From NCBI GenBank assembly GCA_947561585.1, contig CANNZV010002515.1, positions 1 through 64,000 of the forward strand: DNA of 64,000 nt, written 5' to 3'. The notes under the pieces were generated by a model. The model was not told the origin of the DNA. It worked only from the letters and a program-made list of their open reading frames with translations, and did not search any database. Position 1 is the stretch's first letter, and each line of letters opens with the position of its first letter. The position numbers and the translations under genes are program-made. The DNA comes from Caprella mutica. Lineage: Eukaryota > Arthropoda > Malacostraca > Amphipoda > Caprellidae. Shown here piece after piece: positions 45,601 to 55,850 of the stretch.

Positions 45601-48600
45601 TGGTTGATATTGACGAGATATTTTTAATATTAGCAGAGCTTGACTGGCTTCCAGAGCTGAAAAATAAAATAAAGATAATTAAAACGTGACTAAATAAAGT
45701 AAAGATATCTAAAACTTGACAGAATGAAGTCTAATCTAAAACTTGACATAATAATAAAAATATTTAAAAACTTGACAGAATAAAGTAAATAGCTATATCT
45801 AAAAACTTGACAGAATAAAGTAAATAGCTATATCTAGAACCTTGACAGAATAAAGTAAATAGCTATATCTAAAAACTTGACAGAATAAAGTAAATAGCTA
45901 TATCTAAAAACTTGACAGAATAAAGTATATAGCTATATCTAGAACCTTGACAGAATAAAGTAAATAGCTATATCTAGAACCTTGACAGAAGGAGTCTTTT
46001 ATTGATTAGCATAAAGTCAACCAAATAAGCGAGACATAATTATACCTACAGTGTGGATAATTAATAATGATACATAATGGCACTTACCTAATGGCAGACA
46101 CTTCCGAATGCCCGTGTGTTGCCTCAATTCCATTTGGACGTCCATCTTCAGTTGTAGAGAGCGAGTCCTCCTTCAACCGTGAAGAGGATAGTGGTTGACT
46201 AAGGGGTTGAGAAGAGAGGGGACTTGCTTGGTTGTCTCCACTATCAACCAAAGGCTTGGCTGGTATAGCAGGTTTGACAACAGCCTGCTGGTTGTTGTTG
46301 TCATTGCTTGTACTATAAACATTGGCTGGGTATTGCTGTTGCTGCTGTTCTTGTTGTTGCTTTTGAATCTGATATTGCTGACTCAAACTCATGGGTCTGA
46401 AATTGTAAGTCGTATTCGAATTATACTACAATGATAGAATATCTACAATTCTAAATTAAGTAACTTTGTTTCAAATGATTGTTTTGTTTATAATTACACA
46501 TTACTTCAAAAGATGAGGAATACACGAGGTTTACCTGGTGTGGCTAGAGACGCTAGTATGTTTATTAGTTGTTATGGAAGACGTGTTGTTAACTAGAGAG
46601 TTACTAGAAGTCACATCACTAGCACTGGAGTTAGCACCAGCATTGCCACTAGCCAAGCCATGCGCTAGTCCCCTAGCAGGTCTGCTCATGGGCATACTGT
46701 GCACCGTGTGCATCACACCGGAACTGCTGGAGCTGCTGACGCTAAGGTTACTGTTGGTGGAGTTGCCGTCATTGGGAGAGGAGTAGTTGATAAAGTCTGA
46801 GATCTTTAGTTGGTTGTTCTGCTGCTCGAAGTTCTGAGAGATTTGGGCCACCATACCAGCGGGGGGTGGTGGGGGTAAGGACTCATTCTCATCCCCCTCC
46901 ATCTCCCCATTGGGGTACTTGTGGCACAGTTTGGTGTTGTAGGGGAGGGTTTGGTACTTGGGGTCCTGCTTACCTCCACCAAACTCACTTAATTCCTCTG
47001 AGGTAAGAGACTGCTGCAAAAATAACGCAAAATGTGATTAACTTACAAAAACAGACACACATCGTTACTTTTCAATGAGAAAGGGTAGTTGATAGAGTAA
47101 TTTACTAATTTGAAAGGGGGGGGGGGGGGGGGTATATCGCAGCCGTCAAAAGGAGAATAAATATAAAGGACTTTTAGGACTTTGAATAATGAACAATCAG
47201 TAAGATGTGACTGTGAATCATAAGAAAGTATCTACACTAGGTTACTCCCATTCGGTGACAGTGCTCATGAGCTCAGAAAAGCTACTTCGTGAATAGAAAT
47301 AATTACAAGTCACGTGACTAAAGCGGACAAGCATCCACGACTGTACTATTAAAGGGATTTTTGAACAAATAAAAATATTTTGTTGTAATATTCGTAACGA
47401 ATTAAAATGTATTAATATACTTTCTTTTTCATAGCGAATCAACCGCCAGATGAGGTCTTTATCATAATAACATTAACACGCTAGTACCTTTATAACGCCA
47501 TCGTCAGTTGTCTCCGCCACTCCCCCCTTACTGCCCTCTATCTGCTCTTTCTCAGGCACGTTAGTGTTCTTCTCCTGCAGAGCTCTTAACTGAGCCTGCT
47601 TGGCCTGAAGAGTACAGACAGTGAATTACTAATAACACAGAGATACAACTACTGTACAGCAATGACACTCAATTGGAAGCAACAGATATAAAAGAGTTTT
47701 GAAAAACAAAACATTTAAACTAAAGCTTTATTTTATAGAATGGATCATGAATGAATTATATATTGCTAATATAATATTTGAGGTATCGTTTCAACAGTAA
47801 ATTGTTACATTGAGTTAGTTATGTTGTGGGTAATCTCTACCATGATGCTCTATGCTCTAAGAGACAAAATATTTAAATACAAATAACCCCTAGGCCTCTT
47901 CCTGTAACCTACCCTGGTAGCCATTTTTCTTGGTAACATTGTTAGCTACCAGGTGAGTGTTTCTCATAGATCAGTAATAGTTTTTTCGCACCTGAGTTGC
48001 CTTAGTTATTTGTTGTGCTAATTGATGGTTGAGCATCTTCTTGCGATGCAGTCTGGTCTGCAGCTCTGCAATGCGTCTGTCCAACCTACTCAACTCCTGC
48101 GTCTTAACGGTGAGTAACTCACGCTGAGAGTTGACTCGCCCCTTACTCTCTCTGTTCACACTGTTGCGGTACTGAAAAGAAACAGGAGAGATTTATTCAA
48201 CATATGGCACTCTATACAAACAAGTAAACCATAAATATAATTAATGTATTTACGATGTAGTTAACACTTACAGGTTACAGCTTCATCATACCTATATAAT
48301 ATTTGTCAAAAATAATATATTCGGTTCAATTAATATTTTATCAATAGAGTGAGTATACACCACACCAACAAACTGCTCAGATAGTATAATTAAATACTCA
48401 GACACGTAATTGAGCTCACAATACTCGGAAAGTGGGGTGTCACCTCATGAGAAGTCAATCAGAAGTTTATCATTATTAGATTGGTTCACACTTTGGAGTA
48501 AGTTACGAATTATGGGTCGGTTTCACATCATCAGTCATAGAAAAAAAACTATATAATAATTATTATTTTATTTTTATTCGTATCCATAATACCTTTAAGG

Positions 48601-51600
48601 TATCAAGGATGCGAATAAAAAATAAAATTTATCATATCGTTTTTCCTACGACCGAAGATGTGAAACAGACCCATAATTCGTAACTTACTCCAAGTCACCC
48701 CCCACTTTTCGAGTACTGTGACTACTGCTATGGCTGTGTAGAGTCCTCACCAGCAGTTCTCTCCTGAGTTTCTCCAGTTCATTGGCATTGCCCATGTTGC
48801 AGTTGAGGTGAGAGTTGTTGCGGAGTGACTCAAGCTGCTGAGTCAGCTCATCCACGCGACTCACCGCCACCACCATCTCCTGCTCCTTCTGACTGAACAG
48901 CTGTCTCATGGCGTCAAGGTCTGAGGTGAGGGAGGCGGTGGAGTGGAGGGAGTTGTCAGCCTGGAGGAAGGGAGGCAGTTAATTCACCATCTAAATGTTT
49001 AAACACAGTTCACTCTATTTTCCGTGCCTTATAGTATTCATAAACTTACTGTATGAACTAATAGTCTAATAGTATATATATATGATAAGGGAGGCCCCGG
49101 CCATGGGAGCTATTGGAGTGAGTAAATAAATAAAATAAAAACAATGAGATATCACCTACAGGTGTGAATTATACCTACAGGTGTGAATTATACCTAAAGG
49201 TGTGAATTATACCTACAGGTGTGAATTATACCTACAGAGCTGTAAATCATACCTATACAGTCTCTTATTTTTTCCTTTTCGTCAGTAAGTTGCAATGTTC
49301 GTTTCCAGTAACTACATTCCCCACCACCAGATGGCGGAGTGTTAATCATTTTGATGCAATTAACCAATGGGCACCAAAGACTGACACCGAAAAGCTCTAA
49401 GAAAATCTAAGAAATTTCCCCTCTTTTCCACTATTTATTTCTCCCTAACTTTTTCACAAAGTTTACTAACTAATTACAAAAATAAACTCGCCTTAAGCAT
49501 TTCAGGCAAGAAAGTCTGTATTGGCTTTCAAACTTTGCCTGGAATGAACTAGAAGCTCACAGGTGTATATTACCACTTAAACTGACAGTCCTGTGTATTT
49601 GACCACCTTAAAGAAACACCAAGAGTCTATTTGAACACTTTTCGACAAAAAAAAAATGTATTGGAACAGTTTTAGGAACAATCATGTGTAGGTGATAATT
49701 TCTATTTTTCGTGGATAATCAAGAGAGTATGTGACCATTGTGTCCGAAAGAAACCAAGAGTGTATTTTACTTCCATTGAAAGACTTTTTTAGTCAATAAA
49801 AGAAAGTGCAAATTGAATTAGAAATATTATCAGGTGAAGCCAGGCCCAACAAATAAAACTCTGGTAGGCTGTTATTTTTGTTACTGAAGTCGAAATGAAT
49901 TGAAATGGGGAGAAAATAATTGGTGGAGTAGATAATTGAATGGTGGAGTAGATAATTGAATGGTGGAGTAGATAATTGAATGGTGGAGTAGATAATTGAA
50001 TGGTGGAGTAAATAATTAAATGGTGGAGTAGATAATTAAATGGTGGAGTAGATAATTAAACGGTGGAGTAGATAATTAAACGGTGGAGTAGATAATTAAA
50101 TGGTGGAGTAGATGATTAAATGGTGGAGTAGATGATTAAATGGTGGAGTAGGCAATTAAATGGTGGAGTAGACAATTAAATGGTGGAGTAGATGATTAAA
50201 TGGTGGAGTAGACAATTAAATGGTGGAGTAGATGATTAAATGGTGGAGTAGATAATTAAATGGTGGAGTAGATGATTAAATGGTGGAGCAGGCAATTAAA
50301 TGGTGGAGTAGACAATTTAATGGTGGAGTAGATAATTAAACGGTGGAGTAGATAATTAAACGGTGGAGTAGATAATTAAATGGTGGAGTAGATGATTAAA
50401 TGGTGGAGTAGGCAATTAAATGGTGGAGTAGACAATTAAATGGTGGAGTAGATGATTAAATGGTGGAGTAGATGATTAAACGGTGGAGTAGATGATTAAA
50501 CGGTGGAGTAGATGATTAAACGGTGGAGTAGATGATTAAACGGTGGAGTAGATGATTAAATGGTGGAGTAGATGATTAAACGGTGGAGTAGATGATTAAA
50601 CGGTGGAGTAGATGATTAAATGGTGGAGTAGATAATTAAAAAGACTACATTAGTATAGTTTAAGCAAGTACTAGTAGCTACTCAGTGCCAGGGTAATTCC
50701 TAATCCTACCCCTACAAGTTAGGCCAAAGTTACCTGTCCCCTCAGGGCTCTGAGTCTCCGTAGCTTTGCCTCCTGTGCCTCCACCCTGTCTCTCATCCTC
50801 CTCAGTCTCTCGTGATCGGCTGCCCCTGGCATCACACCCCCGGTACCTGAAAGGGGAGCACGAGTAATGTACATTGTTACTTCGAACAAAGGGCGTGCGG
50901 TGCCTTTTGTCTGATCCCTTTTCCTTGTGATATTGTTACGAGGATATTAATTTTCTTTCACGTTCGAATAAAAAAAATCATGTTAAAAAAAAAAAAAAAA
51001 TTACGTTCAAAATTGATTCATGTCATAAAAAGGTTAATTGCCCAACTTTTGTACATGAACATACCTAACTAGATTATGTGTACTCGGTAGAGCGCATACC
51101 TTCGCCTCCGCTCTGTCCGTTCTCTCATAAAATTTAAGAAGCTGCTAACTGGATAATAACCAATCGTCCCACCAAGTTTCATGCAATATGGTACAATACT
51201 TTTCCGAGTTATAAATGACCTTGACCTTTGACCGGATCGCTTCAAAAATTCTACCAGATCGTTCCTGGACATTGACCAATCGTCCCATCAAATTTCAGAC
51301 AATTTGGTTGAATACTTTTGGAGTTATTGAGTTACAAATGGCCTTGACCTTGATCTTTGACCTGATCGGTCCCAAAATCTAACAAAATGGTTCATGTATA
51401 TTGACCAATTGTCCCACCAAGTTTCATGCAATATGGTTCAATACTTTTTGAATTATAAATGACCATGACCTTGACCTTTGACCGGATCGCTCCCAAAATT
51501 CTAGCAGCAGGTCACTGGACATGCAATCGTTTCACTAAATTTCAGGCAATTTGGTTGAACACTTTTTCAGTTAAGCAAATAACAAGATGATAAATAGATA

Positions 51601-51819
51601 AATAAAGTCCGATGAAAATATGACCTTCCCGCATTCTGCGAAGGTAATAAAATACCTTTAGTTAGGTTAGGAGTAATCAGTACCTTGCTGTTGCTGCTTG
51701 AGGAACTTCAACCTCTGTTCCCTAGCTACAAGCAGCTGCTGCTGGGCCTCTATTTGCTGCTGCTGTCTACTAGCCATGCCACGTAACTCTGGAACACTCA
51801 GACTGCAACCAGAATTAAG
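42341..51819 (-). CDS. ASPP: ASPP-family gene (apoptosis-stimulating of p53 protein), 12 exons seen, N-terminus missing
   Basis: The twelve exons listed below join with every phase consistent to 929 codons plus a TAA stop. Order in the protein: coiled coil with [16 protein letters not shown] and [10 protein letters not shown] (first exon), a second helical part with [14 protein letters not shown] and [10 protein letters not shown], a long Ser/Gln/Pro-rich linker containing [14 protein letters not shown], the RVSF docking motif for protein phosphatase 1 (about residues 711-714), ankyrin repeats (about 715-838, [15 protein letters not shown] and [15 protein letters not shown]) and a C-terminal SH3 domain (about 851-915, DWWWG). 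ASPP proteins bring PP1 to partners at junctions and in the Hippo and Ras pathways, and the ankyrin-SH3 unit binds p53-family proteins in vertebrates. The RA-like N-terminal domain of ASPP1/2 was not found to 64,000; it may be beyond the edge or absent. Introns are rich in repeats. Confidence 0.95.
42639..42765. mobile_element. Palindromic MITE family D, degenerate copy
   Basis: TA then GGGTAAATCGAGAAATTATCGGTCA, with an AT-rich centre and TTATATGACCGAAAATGTGGAACTG on the other side. Less symmetrical than the other copies. It lies in the last ASPP intron. Confidence 0.55.
42951..43074 (-). CDS. ASPP: ASPP exon: last ankyrin repeat and SH3 linker
   Basis: Acceptor CCTTAG, donor GTGAGT (42,945-42,950). 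Encodes [18 protein letters not shown] and [19 protein letters not shown], matching the ASPP region between the ankyrin repeats and SH3. Ends in phase 1. Confidence 0.95.
43295..43440. mobile_element. Palindromic MITE family D, copy in ASPP intron
   Basis: The arms carry TAAGAAAAAACGATATAATT and its complement around a GGTATCCATGATACCTGCA / TGCAAGTATCATGGATACC centre. The outer GGGTAAGTTC ends are missing or altered. Confidence 0.75.
43525..43701 (-). CDS. ASPP: ASPP exon: central ankyrin repeats
   Basis: Acceptor TTGTTAG, donor GTGAGA. Encodes [40 protein letters not shown] and [19 protein letters not shown]. 59 codons, phase 0 at both ends. Confidence 0.96.
43845..44330 (+). repeat. Dispersed repeat family A, fullest copy (ASPP intron)
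   Basis: Runs from AATGTCTGCTTCGGAACCAA through GACGTCAAAAGG, GGATGCAGAAAAGCAACTCC and CTCACGGATGGAAGAGGTG to CTTCAGGATAGAGCCCCTGG, about 480 bp. It lies antisense to the ASPP transcript. Confidence 0.85.
44525..44612. mobile_element. Palindromic MITE family D, short copy in ASPP intron
   Basis: TAGGGTTTGACACGTAAGAAAAAG...CTTACGTGTCTGAAAATGTGG then CTGACCGATAATTAAGA. The centre is deleted. Confidence 0.6.
44677..44843 (-). CDS. ASPP: ASPP exon: PP1-docking motif and first ankyrin helix
   Basis: Acceptor TCTCTCAG, donor GTAGGG. Encodes [20 protein letters not shown] then [17 protein letters not shown] across the junction. RVSF fits the RVxF consensus for protein phosphatase 1 and occupies the same place as the RVxF of vertebrate ASPPs, just before the ankyrin repeats. 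Confidence 0.95.
45154..45656 (-). CDS. ASPP: ASPP exon: low-complexity linker
   Basis: Acceptor TTTTTCAG, donor GTAAATA. Encodes a Ser/Thr-rich then Glu/Asp/Lys-rich disordered region ([45 protein letters not shown]). Phase 2 in, phase 1 out. Confidence 0.9.
45690..45990. repeat. 35-36-bp tandem array in ASPP intron
   Basis: About eight copies of AACTTGACAGAATAAAGTAA plus ATAGCTATATCTA, with some shortened units at the left end. Confidence 0.9.
46088..46396 (-). CDS. ASPP: ASPP exon: Gln-rich and proline-containing linker
   Basis: Acceptor AATTTCAG, donor GTAAGTG. Encodes [20 protein letters not shown], then [13 protein letters not shown], a proline motif of the kind that in ASPP proteins can bind SH3 or WW domains, then a Ser-rich part. 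Confidence 0.92.
46535..47013 (-). CDS. ASPP: ASPP exon: linker with the conserved [10 protein letters not shown] block
   Basis: Encodes [28 protein letters not shown], a PPPPP stretch and long Ser/Asn runs. The acceptor TTTGCAGCAG is a tandem NAGNAG site, so the exon can begin at 47,013 or 47,010, adding or dropping one Gln. Donor GTAAACC. Confidence 0.94.
47117..47134. repeat. Poly-G run
   Basis: About 18 consecutive G on the plus strand, next to a family A repeat in an ASPP intron. Confidence 0.9.
47137..47365 (+). repeat. Dispersed repeat family A, diverged copy (ASPP intron)
   Basis: ATCGCAGCCGTCAAAAGGAG and AGTGCTCATGAGCTCAGAAAAGCTACTTCGTGAAT correspond to the family A start and middle. 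It is more diverged than the other copies. Confidence 0.7.
47488..47604 (-). CDS. ASPP: ASPP exon, 39 codons
   Basis: Acceptor CTCTTCAG, donor GTACTAG. Encodes [20 protein letters not shown] and an acidic tail ending DDGVIK. Phase 0 at both ends, so it could be skipped without a frameshift. Confidence 0.9.
47992..48171 (-). CDS. ASPP: ASPP exon: coiled coil, 60 codons
   Basis: Acceptor CTTTTCAG, donor GTGCGAA (a weaker donor). Encodes [20 protein letters not shown] then [20 protein letters not shown], a heptad-like helix conserved in ASPP1/2. Confidence 0.94.
48495..48691. mobile_element. Palindromic MITE family D, copy in ASPP intron
   Basis: GGAGTAAGTTACGAATTATG on the left and its near complement CATAATTCGTAACTTACTCC on the right, folding over about 95 bp per arm with a CGTATCCATAATACC centre. 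Confidence 0.85.
48751..48960 (-). CDS. ASPP: ASPP exon: coiled coil, 70 codons
   Basis: Acceptor CTTCCTCCAG, donor GTGAGG. Encodes [35 protein letters not shown] and [10 protein letters not shown], close to vertebrate ASPP. Confidence 0.96.
49150..49252. repeat. Short tandem array TACCTACAGGTGTGAATTA
   Basis: About five copies of a 19-bp unit in an ASPP intron. Confidence 0.9.
49918..50640. repeat. 20-bp minisatellite TGGTGGAGTAGATGATTAAA in ASPP intron
   Basis: About 36 copies. Variants (GATAATTGAA, GACAATTAAA, CGGTGG) are arranged in blocks, showing higher-order duplication. Confidence 0.95.
50734..50846 (-). CDS. ASPP: ASPP exon: coiled coil, 38 codons
   Basis: Acceptor CCTTTCAG, donor GTAACTT. 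Encodes [20 protein letters not shown] and [17 protein letters not shown], the expected ASPP helix. Phase 1 in, phase 0 out. Confidence 0.93.
51070..51655. repeat. Intronic repeat with TGACCTTGACCTTTGACC units
   Basis: Three to four loosely tandem units of about 125-150 bp, each with a CCACCAAGTTTCATGCAATATGG-like and a GACCTTGACCTTTGACCGG-like block. It ends in GACCTTCCCGCATTCTGCGAAGGTAATA. This type of repeat is common in invertebrate introns (from memory). A 67-codon frame here is not a gene. Confidence 0.75.
51684..51819 (-). CDS. ASPP: ASPP exon: most upstream exon recognised
   Basis: Acceptor ATCTTTTCAG, donor GTACTGA. Encodes [39 protein letters not shown] and LKQQQQ, the ASPP signature helix. 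It begins in phase 0 after an acceptor, so at least one more upstream exon exists. Confidence 0.95.
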
Positions 51820-53700
51820 CTGAAAAGATAAAAAAAAAAACGCTATTAGTTTAGCAGGCGGTGTGACAGACTCTCAAACTGAGCAGTAAAGATTAATTTT
51901 GTATTAAATAACTTTAATACAAATTCTACCTATCATTCCACAGACTTTAGGAATAGAATTAAGTTACGAGATTTAATACCAAAATAACTTTTCCGGATAG
52001 TGTACCGAGTTTGAAATGACTGATCATTCAAAATCGAACGATGATGAGTCAGCAATTTAAAGTGTATAGTCCAAAAAATAGCAAACCACGTACGTCTTAC
52101 ACCAAAAATATGTAATATCACTAAAAGGAAAGAGTAGATACATCATCATATTATTATTCGAAAATCATTCAATATATGTAGAACTGCAAAATGAACTTAC
52201 TCTCAATCTAATTGAACACAATATGCACGAAACGAATCCTAAGGCATCCATTTAATCTAAATAATGGACAGGCTTCTCTTCTATCAGAGGAGAACACGAT
52301 CACTTTGTAGCTAAAGTCACAAACGCTGGTTCGAATAACATTCGGATGTAAACAGGACAATCGAATGCATTTTATGTTCACTTCCACCAAATATTGAGAA
52401 CATTCGACAGACAATTGGACTGAGAATGATAGCATTTTGATTTGGAAAACACACACGACAAATATTCAAATTGCAGTCTGCTTACGATGCACTGAACGGA
52501 AAGGGCAAAATAGACTATTTATTACTGACATTTATGAGATTCAACAGGGAATTAGAGAAATAGAAATAAACTAGTGTACTTTCCCGTTAAAAATAACGGG
52601 TCATCATCAATACCAATTTATTACCCGTTATTAGGTTAATTTTAAGGAATTCAAATTAAATTTTCTGCCCAGTCTAATTTATTTTATAGATAAAATACAT
52701 TTAAAAAGTGAATAAAAACAGGGGAATTTAAATATCAAGTCAATATATTCCCGTACGCACCATAGTTACATTCTTCATGTTTAATACCCATCGTGTAAAT
52801 GCGGACACTAAACAAATAAACACACTAGAGTGTAAGTTTTTAAAAATAACGGGTTTTCATTAGTATTTACACTGGCGCAACTTAAAAATCCACACATGAT
52901 CCGTGTCTTCGAATTTATTAAACTGATTGATGACTTTCATATTATACCCTATAGGCCTATAGTGTTTAAATTCATTTTCAATTTTTTTCTTTTTTTACAC
53001 AGAGTAAATACATTCTAAACATCATATCAATATATTCCCGTGCGTATCATGGCTACATTCTTCATTTTTTCTACCTAATTACAGAAAGTGCGACACGAAA
53101 TATTTATATATTCTCATCAGTCTTTATTATATAGAGAGATTAATAATAATTAGTAAATAATAAAGAGTCGCTCTAACAAAATATTCGGTATAAAATATTT
53201 CCCAATACAAAGTACAGTGAAGTATATTATTTATCCGAATAAAGTAAGATTTCACTCCCATTCGTGGAATCTGTACAAGGAACACAGACATTCGAAGCTT
53301 CAGTTTTGACACATCAAAGAAAATCCTCACTCGAATAATAGATTATTAAATTAATTCGAATATCAGAACGGGAATAAAAACTTCTAGATGAGGAATTCGA
53401 GATCCGCGAAATCTTATCAACGCGAACCAGAATGGAAAATTGGTAATTAGTTTCGGTTGATTGAATTCAATGAGTATATTGGTGAGAAGTTAGGAAGTGA
53501 ATTTTCTATTATAAATCTAATTATTGGGATAGGATGTAATTAATATCACTTACAGAGAATAATGAACGGAATTTAAAGAAATAGGTGAAATGTATACGTT
53601 AGGAAAAAATCTAATTAATTAGGAGAGAATCAACAGAGCAACTTCGTCAAAACATTATATGGTAATTAAATATATAATGTAAAATTATATGTAGACTCGG
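51820..53700. other. Upstream intron or intergenic sequence with a local duplication
   Basis: No coding exon recognised. Two related segments (about 52,565-52,800 and 52,822-53,085) share AAATAACGGGT, a CAATATATTCCCGTRCG block and TACATTCTTCAT, indicating a tandem duplication of roughly 270 bp. Confidence 0.5.
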
Positions 53701-53701
53701 A

Positions 53702-53872
53702 ATAGGGAAGTTACGAATTATCGGTCATATAAGAAAAAACAATATAATAATTGTTATTATAGTTTTATTATAATTTGTATAATGAATACAAATTAAAATA
53801 ACAATAACTATATCGTTTTTTTCGTTTATGACCGAAGATGTGAAAGAAACTGATAATCCGTAACTTACTCTA
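53702..53872. mobile_element. Palindromic MITE family D copy
   Basis: TAGGGAAGTTACGAATTATC on the left, GATAATCCGTAACTTACTCTA on the right, nearly complementary through the AT-rich centre, flanked by TA on each side. Confidence 0.8.
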
Positions 53873-55139
53873 ATACCGTATACAATACACATGATAGAAA
53901 ATCGTAGCGAAGAAATGTACAATCCACGAGCCATCGAGTTTAAATCCTAGCGCTGTAGAAAGTTCAAAACAAAGATATTACAAAGAGAATCTTTCAAACT
54001 CGTAAAAATAAATCGTGCTGAAGACACATTTTGGAAAAGGTGGAAAAAACAGACTGCATCTAGCAGAGAATGGACAGCGTGTGTGAAGATGAAAGCTAGA
54101 GAACTTTATCATTCCTTCGGTCAGACTTAAAGTGATGAAAGCTGCTTTTTAATTTTGATCAAAAGAGCTAATAAATGTACTCTAGTGAATACCTCAGGTG
54201 TGAATACGAAGGCTCATTTCTATTCAATAGGAGAGAGAGACAGAGGAAAAACAAGAAGACAATGTCCGAATATTTGATGAGACAAGTTGGGGCAGAATTA
54301 GCCGATACAAAAGGCAGATTGGTCCAAACTTTACAACAGACTGAATAACTTAAAACTTACAGTCCCAGGAGATGGAAGAGAGATGACAATCAAGATTGAA
54401 GAAGAAATAAGATCCAAGTCTATCCTAGCAAATTAATTATCCTGCAATAAAAATAGATCTCTGCAGCGTACATTGACGTGGACTTTCATCCTGTTATAAG
54501 TTACATTTAGTTGGGGAGGAAGGAGGTAAAGTTTTAGCTTTGATATACTTAAATAGCTCTTGCGAGGGGCAGCTTTTCCATAATACCATCTCTTTTTCGG
54601 AAAACTTTGAGCTGGAGCAGAACTTTTGTGTCAAATCTTTTACGTGACCACTGCAGCTAAATCTTAAGAAACAGAATAAAAGTTAACAAGAAGAGACACA
54701 AGATTGAAAAAAAGAAACTTTGGGAATAAGGAGGAAAACCATGACTGTAAATTACCACATTTTCGTCCGTTGAATTAGAAGTCAGGATATAATTTAACGC
54801 ATTACTGTTTTTATTTTCATAGTTAGTTATTTAAACTATAAAAATGAAAACCTATTTTCTGAACGTTAAGGGGTTAACAGAGTGTGTTGAGACTGCAAAT
54901 GAAGAAGGTATCAAAGGCAAATTGAGTTAGCAGTGTGTAGGTATAGAGCTTTGCAGTCTGTGTATCTAAAGAAAACAGATACAATTTATTTGGAAGAAGT
55001 GGCCGAAACTGGAGGGCGGGGCTGCAACTTAGAGACGAGACAGCAAAAAGTGTTGCAAACTTTAGAGACGAGATAATGGAGGGAAGAGATGCCCTGCATT
55101 GGACAGCCAAAAACAGAATGGAACGTCAAAAGTGTGGGG
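53873..55139. other. No gene supported
   Basis: A GC-intermediate stretch with small frames only (for example 54,874-55,110 minus) and no domain or splice pattern. Confidence 0.4.
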
Positions 55140-55850
55140 GAGAATTGGATTAGGAGTGGGGGAGATGTGGGGGAGTGGAGAGTGGGGGTGTGGAGGAGAT
55201 ATGGGGGAATGGAGTAGATATGGGGAAGTGGGGGAGATATGAAGGAATGGAGGAGATATGTGGGAGTGGAGGAGATTCAGAGGAGTGGAGGAGATTCAGA
55301 GGAGTGGAGAAGATTCGGAGGAGTGGAGGAAATACGGGGGGTGGAGGAAATACGGGGGGTGGAGGAGATACGGGGGAGTGGAGGAGATACGGAGGAGTGG
55401 AGGAGATACCGGGGAGTGGAGGAGATACGAGGGAGTGGAGGAGATATGTGGGAGTGGAGGGGATTTGGAAGAGTGGAGGAGATTTGGGGGAGTGGAGGAA
55501 ATACGGGGGAGTGGAGGAGATATGGGGGAGTGGAAAAGATTTGGAGGAGTGGAGAAGATTTGGAGGAGTGGAGGAAATACGGATGAGTTGAGGAGATACG
55601 GGGGAGTGGAGGAAATACGGGGGAGTGGAGGAGATACGGGGGAGTGGAGGAGATACGGGGGAGTGGAGGAAATACGGGGGAGTGGAGGAAATACGGGGGA
55701 GTGGAGGAAATACGGGGGAGTGGAGGAGATACGGGGGAGTGGAGGAGATATGGGGGAGTGGAGGAGATATGGGGGAGTGGAGGAGATATGGGGGAGTGGA
55801 GGAGATATGGGGGAGTGGGGGAAATACGGGGGAGTTGAGGAGATAGAGGT
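55140..55850. repeat. 19-bp purine-rich minisatellite GTGGAGGAGATACGGGGGA
   Basis: About 37 copies. The plus strand is almost entirely G and A with one or two pyrimidines per unit. The irregular start (55,140-55,350) shows variants with ATTCAGAGGA and GAAATACGG. Frames on both strands stay open by the repeat pattern and are not genes. Confidence 0.95.

Noticed and set aside
45221..45689. Plus-strand frames antisense to an ASPP exon
   Set aside because: They are shadows of the real minus-strand exon, which has proper splice sites and a continuous ASPP protein.
52208..52456. Possible upstream ASPP exon (82-codon minus-strand frame)
   Set aside because: No similarity to the ASPP N-terminal RA-like region and no donor leading into phase 0 that I could defend.
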